Below are positions 18,897-27,174 of a stretch of DNA of 64,000 nt, in pieces (within the stretch, counting starts at the first letter, position 1; every line of letters starts with the position of its first letter). Under the pieces are notes generated by a model. It searched no databases, had not been told where the DNA came from, and saw only the letters and a list, made by a program, of their open reading frames with translations. Source of the DNA: Pseudacidovorax intermedius (GTDB taxonomy: Bacteria > Pseudomonadota > Gammaproteobacteria > Burkholderiales > Burkholderiaceae_C); the NCBI RefSeq assembly GCF_003350475.1, contig NZ_QQAV01000001.1:238742-302741 (forward strand), given 5' to 3'. The position numbers and the translations under genes are program-made.

Positions 18897-18978
18897 CCGG
18901 CGACCCTTCGCAGGACCTGTGCCGGGTTGGTCGAAGGGTGGGTGCCCAGGCTTCGGCAGGCTCAGCCCGAACGGTGGC
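18897..18978. repeat. REP-like palindromic repeat, copy 2
   Basis: Contains CCTTCGCAGGACC, TTGGTCGAAGGGT and GGCTTCGGCAGGCTCAGCCC followed by GAACGGT, related to the copy after tgt. It fills the gap between the convergent GntR and DUF2127 genes and may help terminate both. Confidence 0.65.
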
Positions 18979-18981
18979 GCA

Positions 18982-19470
18982 TCAATTGACGCGCAGTGGG
19001 AGGCCCGGCGCGGCCGCACGCCGGCGCAGCCACAGCGCCCGCACCATGACGCCCACCACCGTCAGGTTGGCGGCCAGCGTGACCACGTCCAGCCAGTGCA
19101 TGTGGCGCACCAGCGCCAGCACCTCGAAGGGCAGGTAGATGGCTCCGCTGAGAGCGCCGAGCCACTCGGCCCAGGCCCGCTCGCGGAACAGGCCGTAGGC
19201 CTCGGTGAAGCGCACCAGCGCATAGGCCGCCGCCCCCGCCGACAGCAGCGCCAGCCGGCCGTCCTGCAGATGAGCCGCGAAGTCGATGAAGACCTGCGGC
19301 TCGTGCGCGGCGGGGTTGAGGTGCAGGTGATGCACCAGGTGCTCGGCCACCGTGCGCAGGTCTTTGTGCAGCAGCAGGAGCAACCCCGAAGCCGCAGCGA
19401 CGGCGAGCACGCCCTTGAAGGCTTCGATGAGGGCGACCAGCCGGATGGCGCGGGCGGAGCGGGAATGCAT
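18982..19470 (-). CDS. DUF2127 family membrane protein
   Basis: The 162-residue protein has three or four hydrophobic segments and the DUF2127 pattern: 'LVALIEAFKGVLAV', 'LLLLHKDLRTVAEHLVHHLHLNP', 'AYALVRFTEAYGLFRERAWAEWLG' and 'IYLPFEVLALVRH' (each over short spans). The function of the family is unknown. It is convergent with the GntR gene and downstream of the GST gene on the same strand, 54 bp apart. Confidence 0.82.
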   Translation of the reverse strand: MHSRSARAIRLVALIEAFKGVLAVAAASGLLLLLHKDLRTVAEHLVHHLHLNPAAHEPQVFIDFAAHLQDGRLALLSAGAAAYALVRFTEAYGLFRERAWAEWLGALSGAIYLPFEVLALVRHMHWLDVVTLAANLTVVGVMVRALWLRRRAAAPGLPLRVN

Positions 19471-19524
19471 CGCGGGATGATCGCACGGCCCGCCGACGCC
19501 GCCGGGTCAGCGCGGCCGGCTCTT

Positions 19525-20148
19525 TCAGGCGTGCGGCCAGCGCACGAAGGCGGGCAGCGCCTCGGCCTCGGCCGAGAAGGCCGCCTGCATCGGAAAGTCC
19601 GCTGGCGCCAGCACGCCCGGCAGCAACTGCTGCGTGAAGTGCCAGCTGACCGCAATGGCGATGCCGGCATGACCGATGGCCCCGGCGCGGGCGCCGCCGG
19701 GCACGGGCGCGCGGCGCATCTCGGCCTCCAGCAGCTGCCAGGCCGTGCGCATCTGGCCCGTCACGCGCTCCGACCAGGGCGCATGTTGCCGCTCGGCCGG
19801 GCGCAGCTCGCTCTCGTAGACAGCCTGCACCGCCTTTTCGCAAGCGGCCAGGGCCAGGCCGGTCAGGCGCAGCGCCCGCACGCGGCCAGCGGCATCGGCC
19901 GGCCACAGGCTGCGGCCCGGGGCAGCGATCTGCTCCGCGTGCATCAGGATCAGCGTCGAATCCATCAGCGCCTGGCCGTCCTCCAGCACCAGCGTGGGCG
20001 CCTTCACCACCGGGTTGTGGCGGCGGAATTCGTCCATCTGCCGGAAGACCGAGAGGGGCTTCGATTCGAAGGGCAGGCCCAGCAGTTCCAGGGCGATGGC
20101 GGTGCGCCGGACGTAGGGCGAGTCCAGCATGCCGATCAGTTGCATCAT
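19525..20148 (-). CDS. Glutathione S-transferase family protein
   Basis: The 207-residue protein has a thioredoxin-like N domain ('MLDSPYVRRTAIALELLGLPFE', residues 7-28, in parts; S10 is the likely catalytic residue) with 'NPVVKAPTLVLEDG' and 'DSTLILMH', then a helical C domain. GSTs conjugate or reduce electrophiles with glutathione in the cytoplasm. It diverges from a LysR regulator across 130 bp, which is probably its controller. Confidence 0.9.
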   Translation of the reverse strand: MMQLIGMLDSPYVRRTAIALELLGLPFESKPLSVFRQMDEFRRHNPVVKAPTLVLEDGQALMDSTLILMHAEQIAAPGRSLWPADAAGRVRALRLTGLALAACEKAVQAVYESELRPAERQHAPWSERVTGQMRTAWQLLEAEMRRAPVPGGARAGAIGHAGIAIAVSWHFTQQLLPGVLAPADFPMQAAFSAEAEALPAFVRWPHA

Positions 20149-20278
20149 TTCAGTTCCACTTCAGCGAGTCAGGCGGGCATCAGTGCCGCGCCTTTCAATC
20201 TACCCTCCGACAGAGCCAGGCACCATCGACTTGTTCTGCGCCAATCCGTTAGTTCTTCTTCAACGACCCCCGCCTTCC

Positions 20279-21175
20279 ATGAGCGACCTGCCGCCCCTGC
20301 AAGCCCTGCGATGCTTCGAGGCCGTGGCCCGGCTGGGCAGCGTCACCCGCGCGGCCGAGACGCTGCACGTCACCCATTCGGCCGTGAGCCAGCAGCTGCG
20401 GCACCTCGAATCGCTGCTGGGCCTGTCGCTGTTCGAGCGCGAGGGCCGCGGCCTGCGCCTGTCCGAGAACGGCCGGCTCTATGCGCTGCAGGTGCGCGCC
20501 GCGCTCTCGGACATCGGCGACGCCACCCGCAGCCTGCGGGTGCGTCCGCGCGAGGGCGAGCTGGTGGTGTCGGTGATCCCCTCCTTCGGCCTGCACTGGC
20601 TGCTGCCGCGGCTGCCGCGCTTTGCCGAGCGCCATCCGAATGAGCGCATCCGCCTGCAGGCCGGCCTGGATGTGCAGGACCTGCGCCAGGGCGCGGCCGA
20701 CGTCGCCATCCGCATGGGCCACGGGCCGTGGGAGGGCCTGAGCCAGCAGCCGCTGTTCGAGGACGTACTGCTGATGGTGGCAGCGCCGCATTTCCGCGGC
20801 GGCCGGCTGCCGGCCACGCCGGCCGAGGTGCTGGCCTGCCCGCCGGTGCGCTCGGCCGAATCCTGGTCGAGCTGGTGCGAGGCCGTGGGCCTGCCTGAAC
20901 CGCCGCCGCTCGCCGGCCTGTGGATCAACGACTCCAACCTCACGATCGAGGCCGTGCGCCTGGGTCAGGGCGTCGCGCTGGAGCGGCTGAGCATCGTCCA
21001 CGGCCTGCTGCAGCGCGGCGAGCTGGTGGCGCTGACCGACGTGCGCGTGCCCTACCCCTATCCCTACTGGCTGGTGTGGCCGACCACAGGCGGACGGCGG
21101 GCGCCGCCGACGGCCTTCGGCGACTGGCTGGCGGAGGAAGTGGCGACCTACCGCGCCAGGCTGGCGGGCGGCTGA
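20279..21175 (+). CDS. LysR-family transcriptional regulator (GcvA-like)
   Basis: The 298-residue protein starts at ATG 20279; the upstream in-frame extension reaches into the GST gene and is discarded. The N-terminal HTH reads 'SVTRAAETLHVTHSAVSQQLRHLE' (residues about 20-43, in parts), followed by the LysR effector domain ('LRQGAADVAIRMGHGPW', 'RLGQGVALERLSIV'). The GcvA-like style (Ala-rich HTH, 'HSAVSQQLR') is common for regulators of adjacent GST genes. No T-N11-A box could be assigned with confidence in the shared promoter. Confidence 0.9.
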   Translation: MSDLPPLQALRCFEAVARLGSVTRAAETLHVTHSAVSQQLRHLESLLGLSLFEREGRGLRLSENGRLYALQVRAALSDIGDATRSLRVRPREGELVVSVIPSFGLHWLLPRLPRFAERHPNERIRLQAGLDVQDLRQGAADVAIRMGHGPWEGLSQQPLFEDVLLMVAAPHFRGGRLPATPAEVLACPPVRSAESWSSWCEAVGLPEPPPLAGLWINDSNLTIEAVRLGQGVALERLSIVHGLLQRGELVALTDVRVPYPYPYWLVWPTTGGRRAPPTAFGDWLAEEVATYRARLAGG

Positions 21176-21242
21176 GTCCGTCCCAGCCTAATTTCGGGCG
21201 TCGCCGCACCCGCCTGGCGGAGTGCGGAAGAAGTTCAGGCCC

Positions 21243-22544
21243 TCAATCCGTGGGCGCGTCCGCGGTGAACACCGTCAGCACGCCGGTGTAGCCGTACAGG
21301 TGATGCCCGGCGATCTCGCCGCCGGCGAAGAAGCCGGTGAGCGGCACGTCGCCCAGCGCGTGCCGCAGGATCTGCAGCTCGGCATTGGGCGCACCGAAAT
21401 GCGGGCCGCCGCGGCCCACGCAGCTGATGTAGACCGCGCCGGCGATGCGGCGCGCCGGGTGCGGCGAGGCATCGGTCTCCGACAGCGCCAGCGCCTGGGC
21501 GGTCGCCAGGCTCTGCTCCTGCGGCTCCAGGCTTTCGCGGATCTCGGCGCAGATGCGCATCAGGTCGGCCCGCGCGGCCTGGGCGTTGCGGCGGCAGAAG
21601 CTCATGCGCATGCCGGCCTCGGCCCGGTCGGCGATGGCGACGGCGCGGCGCTTGGGGTCCAGCCCGATGATGTGGCGCACCCGCGCCTGCGGGCCCAGGT
21701 CGCCGGTGATGCGTACGCCGTCGGTGCCGGCGGCCGACAGGCCCACCAGCGTGGCCCGCACGGTGTCGATGGCCTGCTGCGGGTCGCGTTCCAGCGAGAT
21801 GTCCAGGTCTTCGAGCAGCACGTCCAGGGCGGGTCGGCCGTCGAGCGTGAGCAGCAGGTTCTCGTCGGCGCCGGTGATCTCGCGCTGGCGCGAGACAGGC
21901 TGGCAGCCCTGCGTGACCTGCGTGGCCAGCCCCACCTCGGGCCCGAAGGCCACACCCGACAAGCCGCCCTCGAACACGCCGCGCGTGGCGCCCTGGCCCG
22001 CCATGGTGCCGTTGCCGCCCAGCGCGAACTGCAGCGCGCCCGCACGGCCCGAGGCCAGGCCGCCGAAGAGCAGGCCGTCGTCGGTGCGGCCGGCGACCTC
22101 GGCGATCAGCTCGGGCAGCTCGGGCGTCTCCGGGTCGGCATGCACCAGCGCGCAGCGCGCGCTGAAGCCGGCATTGGGCCCGTCGCCCGGCGCATGGCCC
22201 GAAGCCGCCAGCGGTGCGACGCCCGAGAACACGCGGTACTGGTCGGCCGGCACGCCCAGCAGCATCACGCCGATGGCGGGCTCGTCGATGTACTCGGCCG
22301 CGTTGGCGACGATGCCGGCCGCCACGGCGCCGGCCCAGTCGCTCACCTCGGGCAGCTCGGCCGCCAGCAGGTCGAGGATGTCGGCCGCCTCGGCGGTGTA
22401 GTGGTCGGTGACGTAGAGCAGGCCCAGCGAGGGCGAGGATTCGTAGTCGGGCAGCGCCATCTGCGCGCGCAGTTGCGCCAGCACCAGGCCGGCGGCCATG
22501 CGCCAGTCGGGATGGGTGGCGTGGCCGGTGGGAAAGAGCTTCAT
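21243..22544 (-). CDS. FIST domain sensory protein
   Basis: The 433-residue protein starts at ATG 22544, overlapping the phaM stop (ATGA). The N-terminal FIST domain spans about residues 20-225 ('LGLLYVTDHYTAEAADIL', 'LLFGGLASGRAG') and the FIST_C domain about 225-415 ('ISCVGRGGPHFGAPNAE', 'GFFAGGEIAG', 'HLYGYTGVLTVF'). FIST domains are proposed small-ligand (possibly amino-acid) sensors. This copy is a stand-alone cytoplasmic protein with no output domain. Coupling to phaM suggests a role tied to storage-granule physiology. Confidence 0.87.
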   Translation of the reverse strand: MKLFPTGHATHPDWRMAAGLVLAQLRAQMALPDYESSPSLGLLYVTDHYTAEAADILDLLAAELPEVSDWAGAVAAGIVANAAEYIDEPAIGVMLLGVPADQYRVFSGVAPLAASGHAPGDGPNAGFSARCALVHADPETPELPELIAEVAGRTDDGLLFGGLASGRAGALQFALGGNGTMAGQGATRGVFEGGLSGVAFGPEVGLATQVTQGCQPVSRQREITGADENLLLTLDGRPALDVLLEDLDISLERDPQQAIDTVRATLVGLSAAGTDGVRITGDLGPQARVRHIIGLDPKRRAVAIADRAEAGMRMSFCRRNAQAARADLMRICAEIRESLEPQEQSLATAQALALSETDASPHPARRIAGAVYISCVGRGGPHFGAPNAELQILRHALGDVPLTGFFAGGEIAGHHLYGYTGVLTVFTADAPTD

Positions 22545-23365
22545 CCGGTGCTCCGGTTGCCGCCGGTGCGGCGGGCGGTGGAGGCGGCCGCGGCCGGCTT
22601 CTTGCCGGGGTTGGACCGGGCGGCCGGCGCCTTCTTGCGGGCGGCGGGCTTGCGGGTCGCAGCCTTCTTCGCGGGGGGCTTGCGTGCGGTCGGCCGGCTC
22701 TTGGCAGGGGCAGTCGGCGCGGCGGGCATCGCGCCGGCCGCGGCCATCGGCATCTGCATGGCCGAGGCCTCCTTGAGGGCCTGGCTGGCGATCTGCTGGA
22801 ACTGCTGGGTGAGCGAGCCCCACCATTGCAGCGGGTCGATGACGCCCGGTGCTGCGGCTGGACCTTCTGCGGCGCCGGCCTCCGATGCTGGCGCCGCAGA
22901 GGGTCCGTCCGGCTCAGGGGCCGGCGCCGTGGACGAATCCCGCTCATCGTCCGCCGTCGACGCGGGCGACGCCGCGGCAGAGGCGCTCGCCGCGGCCGCA
23001 GCAGTCGCCTCGCGAACGGCCTCGGCCGCGCGGGTCGTCGAGTCGGCGAAGGCCTGGGCCAGGTCCTCCATGCGCACGTTCATGCCGCGCAGGGTGGAGA
23101 GCGTCATGCGCTGCACCTCCAGCGCCTGGATGGTGGCCTTGAGCGCGTGGCCGTTCTGCTCCAGCCAGTACTGCACGGCCTTGAGCTCCTGGATGCGCTT
23201 GTCGATCTCCTCCACGCTGAGCGTGGGCGCGACCCAGCTCGACATGCTGCCCAGTCCAGGCATGGCGCTGGCCGTCGCGGCGCCGCCGGCCGCGAGGTTG
23301 CGCAGGAAGTCGAATCCCGGCACGAACTGGGCGAAGCTGAAGGGGGGCGGGCTGGCATCGGACAT
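22541..23365 (-). CDS. phaM: PhaM-type polyhydroxyalkanoate granule protein
   Basis: The 274-residue protein starts at ATG 23365 after an AGGAGA site. The N-terminal PhaM domain (residues about 8-120) has 'FVPGFDFLRNLA', 'SWVAPTLSVEEIDKRI', 'ELKAVQYWLEQN' and 'ATIQALEVQRMTL'. A long Ala/Ser-rich linker and a Lys/Ala/Pro-rich tail ('PAKKAATRKPAARKKAP') follow, as in the Cupriavidus PhaM, which activates PHB synthase and ties granules to the nucleoid. It is translationally coupled to the FIST gene downstream. Confidence 0.9.
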   Translation of the reverse strand: MSDASPPPFSFAQFVPGFDFLRNLAAGGAATASAMPGLGSMSSWVAPTLSVEEIDKRIQELKAVQYWLEQNGHALKATIQALEVQRMTLSTLRGMNVRMEDLAQAFADSTTRAAEAVREATAAAAASASAAASPASTADDERDSSTAPAPEPDGPSAAPASEAGAAEGPAAAPGVIDPLQWWGSLTQQFQQIASQALKEASAMQMPMAAAGAMPAAPTAPAKSRPTARKPPAKKAATRKPAARKKAPAARSNPGKKPAAAASTARRTGGNRSTG

Positions 23366-23602
23366 GGGGCGTCTCCTGTCGGGGCGTTCGAACGCAGATC
23401 GGTCGCGGGCCGGAGGGCTGAGCCTTGGCGGGCGCATCCCGGCGGCGGGTGAGGGGCGTGCCAGCTTACCCGAGCCAGCGGTGGCCGCGGCGTCGGCCAT
23501 CGGCCCGGGTAGAGCGGACCCAGGTGCGCTCCTTGGCCCGTCATGCCCCGGCCGCTGGGAGCATCCATGCACAGGCGGCGGTCTGCGCCCTCGGCAAGCG
23601 GC

Positions 23603-24127
23603 TCAACCGAGCTGCGCCGGATTGAGTCGCCAGACGGTCGTCATCAGGGCACCGGCAAATCCCAGCCAGGCCATATAGGGCAGCAGCAGCGCACCCGCCA
23701 GCGCCGAACGCCGCCAGAAGGCCACCAGGTTCGCCAGTACCAGCGCCAGCAACACGACCTGCACGGCCAGCGAAGCCGCACCCAGGTGCCACACGAAGAA
23801 GAACCAGCTCCATGAGGCGTTGACCGCCAGCTGGGCCACGAACAGCCCCAGCGCGCCCGGTGCAGCCGCCCAACCACCGCGCCGCCAGACCAGCCAGGCC
23901 GAGATCGCCATCAGCGTGTAGAGCGCACTCCACACCGGTCCGAAGAGCCAAGCAGGCGGCGCCCAGTCGGGCCGTGTGAGTGCGCCGTAAAAGCCGGCCG
24001 CGTTGGCCGAGGCCAGTCCGCCCACACCGGCCGCCGCAAAACACAGCAGCAGCCAGCCGACCAGGCCCAGCACCTGGCGGCCCCGCGACGGCGTCGGTGT
24101 GTTCAGGGAAAGAGAAGTGGCGTTCAT
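23603..24127 (-). CDS. tspO: TspO/MBR family tryptophan-rich sensory protein
   Basis: The 174-residue protein from ATG 24127 is preceded by GGAGG at good spacing; an in-frame TTG 15 bases upstream is less likely. Five membrane helices carry TspO marks: 'YGALTRPDWAPPAWLFGPVW', 'YTLMAISAWLVWR', 'LAVNASWSWFFF' and 'LPYMAWLGFA' (each short). TspO binds porphyrins and regulates stress or pigment responses in bacteria. It is transcribed in the same direction as phaM but with a 237-bp gap, so it is a separate unit. That gap (23366-23602) holds only phaM promoter sequence. Confidence 0.93.
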   Translation of the reverse strand: MNATSLSLNTPTPSRGRQVLGLVGWLLLCFAAAGVGGLASANAAGFYGALTRPDWAPPAWLFGPVWSALYTLMAISAWLVWRRGGWAAAPGALGLFVAQLAVNASWSWFFFVWHLGAASLAVQVVLLALVLANLVAFWRRSALAGALLLPYMAWLGFAGALMTTVWRLNPAQLG

Positions 24128-24217
24128 GGAAAGGACCTCCAAGGCAATGCTGGCACCGTGGCCACCATCGGCGGGTGGGACGCTGCGCTCTCCTTACGCC
24201 AGCACCGTGGCGCCGGA

Positions 24218-25276
24218 TCAGTCGCGGCCTTCGCCCCCGGCAGGCTGCGCCTCGACGCGCGGCCGGCCCCCGTGCGGCACGACCTCCTGCTCGATGGCGC
24301 CGAAGACCGAACGGCCGTCCAGGCCCTTCATCTCGATGCGCACGGTATCGCCGAACTGCATGAAACCGGTGCGCGGGGCGCCGTCCTGCAGCGTTTCCAT
24401 GCAGCGCTTCTCGGCGATGCAGGCATAGCCGCGCGGCCAGTCGAGTCGGCCCGCGGCATCTTCCACGCCCGGGTTGCTGACCGTGCCGCTGCCGACGATG
24501 CTGCCGGCGCGCACGCGGCGGGTGGCCGCCAGATGCGAGATCAGCTGGCCGAAGTGGAAGTGCATGTCCGGACCCGCCTCGCACAGCCCCACCGTGCGGC
24601 CGTTCCAGGCCACCTGCAGCGTGAGGTGCACGCGGCCTTCGCGCCAGGCCTCGCCCAGCTCGTCGGGCGTCACGGCCACGGGGCTGAAGGCGGTGGCGGG
24701 CTTGCCCTGCACGAAGCCGAAGCCCTTAGCCAGCTCGGCCGGAATCACGTGGCGCAGCGAGACGTCGTTGACCAGCATGAGCAGACGCACGCCGTCCAGT
24801 GCCTGCTCGGGCGAGGCGCCCATGCGCACGTCGCCGGTGATGACGGCGACCTCGGCCTCGAAGTCGATGCCCATGGCTTCGCTGGGCACCACGATGTCGT
24901 CGCAGGGGCCCAGCAGGTCGTCGCTGCCGCCCTGGTACATGAGCGGATCGCTGCGCAGGCTGGCCGGCATCTCGGCGCCGCGGGCGCGGCGCACCAGCTC
25001 CACATGGTTCAGGTAGGCCGAGCCATCGGCCCACTGGTAGGCGCGCGGCAACGGCGCCATGCACTGGGCTGGATCGAAGGGAAAGGCATGCCGTGCGCGT
25101 CCGCTGTTGAGCAGGTCGTACAGGTCCTGCAACTGAGGGCTCATGAAGCCCCAGTCGTCCAGCACCTGCTGCAGCCGGTGGGCGATGCCGGTGGCGTAAT
25201 GGGCCTGCGTCAGGTCGCGCGAGACCACGACCAGCTGGCCGTCGCGCGAGCCGTCCTTGAGGGTGGCGAGTTTCAT
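24218..25276 (-). CDS. Fumarylacetoacetate hydrolase family protein
   Basis: The 352-residue protein starts at ATG 25276. It has an N-terminal SH3-like region ('MKLATLKDGSRDGQLVVVS') and the FAH catalytic domain with metal ligands in 'DIVVPSEAMGIDFEAEVAVI' and 'VNDVSLRHVIPAE' (in parts), plus 'GSGTVSNPG'. Members cleave or hydrate beta-keto acids from aromatic catabolism. No other aromatic-degradation genes are adjacent, so the substrate is open; fumarylacetoacetate itself is plausible. It diverges from the DUF3108 gene. Confidence 0.86.
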   Translation of the reverse strand: MKLATLKDGSRDGQLVVVSRDLTQAHYATGIAHRLQQVLDDWGFMSPQLQDLYDLLNSGRARHAFPFDPAQCMAPLPRAYQWADGSAYLNHVELVRRARGAEMPASLRSDPLMYQGGSDDLLGPCDDIVVPSEAMGIDFEAEVAVITGDVRMGASPEQALDGVRLLMLVNDVSLRHVIPAELAKGFGFVQGKPATAFSPVAVTPDELGEAWREGRVHLTLQVAWNGRTVGLCEAGPDMHFHFGQLISHLAATRRVRAGSIVGSGTVSNPGVEDAAGRLDWPRGYACIAEKRCMETLQDGAPRTGFMQFGDTVRIEMKGLDGRSVFGAIEQEVVPHGGRPRVEAQPAGGEGRD

Positions 25277-25448
25277 GGAGGCGTGAAGGGGATGCGGCGC
25301 GCGGCCGGAGGCGGGCCGCACGCGCTGACTAAACTCATCGGGATGCCGTTCCCCATCGCCGCGCCGTGTGCCTGCTGCCCACTGGCTGCGCGATCGGCGA
25401 AGGCCATCCCCCAGGACGGGGCAGTGTAGCCAGCCCCCTGTGCCGCCG

Positions 25449-26630
25449 ATGACGCCGAGCCCCGCGCCCAACGACCTTTCCCACGCCCGCCGCACGCCCT
25501 GGCGGGCGCTGGCGCTGCTGGCCCTGGCCGTGATTGCTGTGCACGGGCTGCTGCTGGGCCTGCTGCCGCTGGGCAGCGAGCCGCCGCCCCTGCCGCTGGC
25601 CCACAGCTTCAGCACGCGCGAGATCGTGATCGCGCCCCTCACCCCCGCCGCAGCGCCACCGGCGCATGCGCGCGCCGCGCCGCATGCAGCGGCCCGGCCG
25701 CATGTGCACCGGCCGGCACCGGTGGCGGTGCCTCGCCCAGACGTCGAGCCCGCGCCACCGGTGCCGGCGCCATCCGCTGCGCCCGTTGAGGTGGCCACCG
25801 CGCCGGAGCCGGCCGCCTCGGCGCCCACGCCGCAGGCCGCGGCGTCCGCGCCCGCCGAGATGGCGTCCGACGACGCCGACAACGGCGGCGGATCTCAACG
25901 CGGCGGAATGCTGGGGTCGGGCGGCAGCGGCAGCGCCCCGTCGGGCCCGCCGTCCGGCACGCCCACGGCCGGCGCCACCGTGCCGCTGCAGTTGCCGGGC
26001 TCGGTGAAGCTGGACTTCGACGCCACCGGACAGCAGGGCATGCAGCCCATGTCGGGCGTGTTCGGCGAACTCACCTGGCTGCAGGACGGCGACCGCTACA
26101 ACGCGCGGCTGTCGCTCAAGGTGCTGTTCCGCACCATCCGGGCGCAGACCAGCGAGGGCCGCATCGGCCCGCAGGGCATCGCGCCGGAGCGCTTCTCGGA
26201 CCGTCGCCGCAGCGAGGTGGCCACGCATTTCGTGCGCGACACCGGCGAGATCGTCTTCAGCAGCGCCAACACCCGCGTGCCGCTGCAGCCGGGCGCGCAG
26301 GACCGCCTGAGCATCCTGATGCAGCTGACGGCCCTGGTGGGCGGCGACCCGGCGCGCTACACGACGGGTCGAACGATCAGCCTGCAGGTGGCGGGGCCGC
26401 GCGACGCCGATGTCTGGACCTTCCGCGTCGAAGGCGACGAGACCGTCGCCACGCCTTCCGGCGAGCATGCGGCGCGCCGCCTGGTGCGCCTGCCGCGTCG
26501 TGAATACGACCAGAAGATCGAGGTCTGGCTCGCCCCCGACCTCGGCTGGCTGCCCGTGCGCATCCGCCAGACCGAGGCGAATGGCGACTTCGCCGACCTG
26601 CAGCTGCGCAGCGCCGACAAGGCACAGTGA
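25449..26630 (+). CDS. DUF3108 domain-containing envelope protein
   Basis: The 393-residue protein has an N-terminal membrane anchor (about residues 20-40), a Pro/Ala-rich periplasmic linker (about 60-150), a Gly/Ser stretch, and a C-terminal DUF3108 beta-rich domain ('LTWLQDGDRYNARL', 'RREYDQKIEVWLAPDLGWLPVRIRQTE' in parts). The arrangement resembles TonB-like spanning proteins, but the domain's function is unknown. ATG 25449 was chosen over an upstream ATG in the FAH promoter region because it sits just ahead of the anchor. Confidence 0.82.
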   Translation: MTPSPAPNDLSHARRTPWRALALLALAVIAVHGLLLGLLPLGSEPPPLPLAHSFSTREIVIAPLTPAAAPPAHARAAPHAAARPHVHRPAPVAVPRPDVEPAPPVPAPSAAPVEVATAPEPAASAPTPQAAASAPAEMASDDADNGGGSQRGGMLGSGGSGSAPSGPPSGTPTAGATVPLQLPGSVKLDFDATGQQGMQPMSGVFGELTWLQDGDRYNARLSLKVLFRTIRAQTSEGRIGPQGIAPERFSDRRRSEVATHFVRDTGEIVFSSANTRVPLQPGAQDRLSILMQLTALVGGDPARYTTGRTISLQVAGPRDADVWTFRVEGDETVATPSGEHAARRLVRLPRREYDQKIEVWLAPDLGWLPVRIRQTEANGDFADLQLRSADKAQ

Positions 26631-26738
26631 GATGCGCCGCCGCAACAGTGGCGCCCCGCAGGAAACCCTTTGCGGACGGCCCCGCGATGCGCCGCGTACA
26701 TTAGGGCGGCGCATTGGCCCACACGAGATCGGCAGCTC

Positions 26739-26766
26739 TTGAATCTGGCGCATTGATTGCTAAATA
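26739..26766 (+). promoter_or_regulatory. Sigma-70-like promoter for the DUF3567 gene
   Basis: TTGAAT (26739-26744), a 16-bp spacer and TAAATA (26761-26766). The predicted start of transcription near 26773 lies after the first in-frame ATG (26768), which argues that translation begins further downstream. Confidence 0.6.
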
Positions 26767-26806
26767 CATGACCATGTCCCTCATCGACTCTCTGAAGCAC
26801 CCTGCC

Positions 26807-27082
26807 ATGCACATGCTTTACGACTCCGACAGCTTCGTCGTCGTCCACGTGCAGCCGGAAGAGGCCAGCCGCCCCGCCGGCAGCCATCCGATGCTGTCGC
26901 GCGACGGCTTCGAGATCGTGGACAAGCGCTCCGGCAAGGAGGTCTACCTCGACGGCTCCTGGGCCGAGCTGTTCCAGCAGCAGATCGCCGCCTGGCAAGA
27001 GAACACCCCCACCCAGGAAGAGGTGGAGGACACGCTCGAAGGCTATGCCGAGCTGGCGCAGAACCCGGTGCTGATGCACTGA
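26807..27082 (+). CDS. DUF3567 family protein
   Basis: Small acidic protein of 91 residues beginning 'MHMLYDSDSFVVVHVQ', with 'GFEIVDKRSGKEVYLDGSWAELFQ' (in parts) and 'QEEVEDTLEGYAELAQNP'. It matches DUF3567, a Burkholderiales family of unknown function. Upstream in-frame ATGs at 26768 and 26774 exist, but the promoter at 26739-26766 would place them at or before the RNA 5' end, and relatives start with 'MxMLY'. A strong bidirectional terminator follows. Confidence 0.85.
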   Translation: MHMLYDSDSFVVVHVQPEEASRPAGSHPMLSRDGFEIVDKRSGKEVYLDGSWAELFQQQIAAWQENTPTQEEVEDTLEGYAELAQNPVLMH

Positions 27083-27133
27083 GGTTTGCCCTCTTCGGGC
27101 GCCGTCGGCACAGGCCGGCAGCGCCAGCGTGAC

Positions 27134-27160
27134 AAAGGCCCGCATCGCGGGCCTTTTGCT
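27134..27160. terminator. Bidirectional intrinsic terminator
   Basis: Perfect hairpin AAAGGCCCGC-ATC-GCGGGCCTTT (27134-27156) followed by TGCTTTCT. It is flanked by A-run and T-run, so it can stop both the DUF3567 gene and the convergent AbrB-family gene. Confidence 0.9.
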
Positions 27161-27174
27161 TTCTGGCGTCCGCC

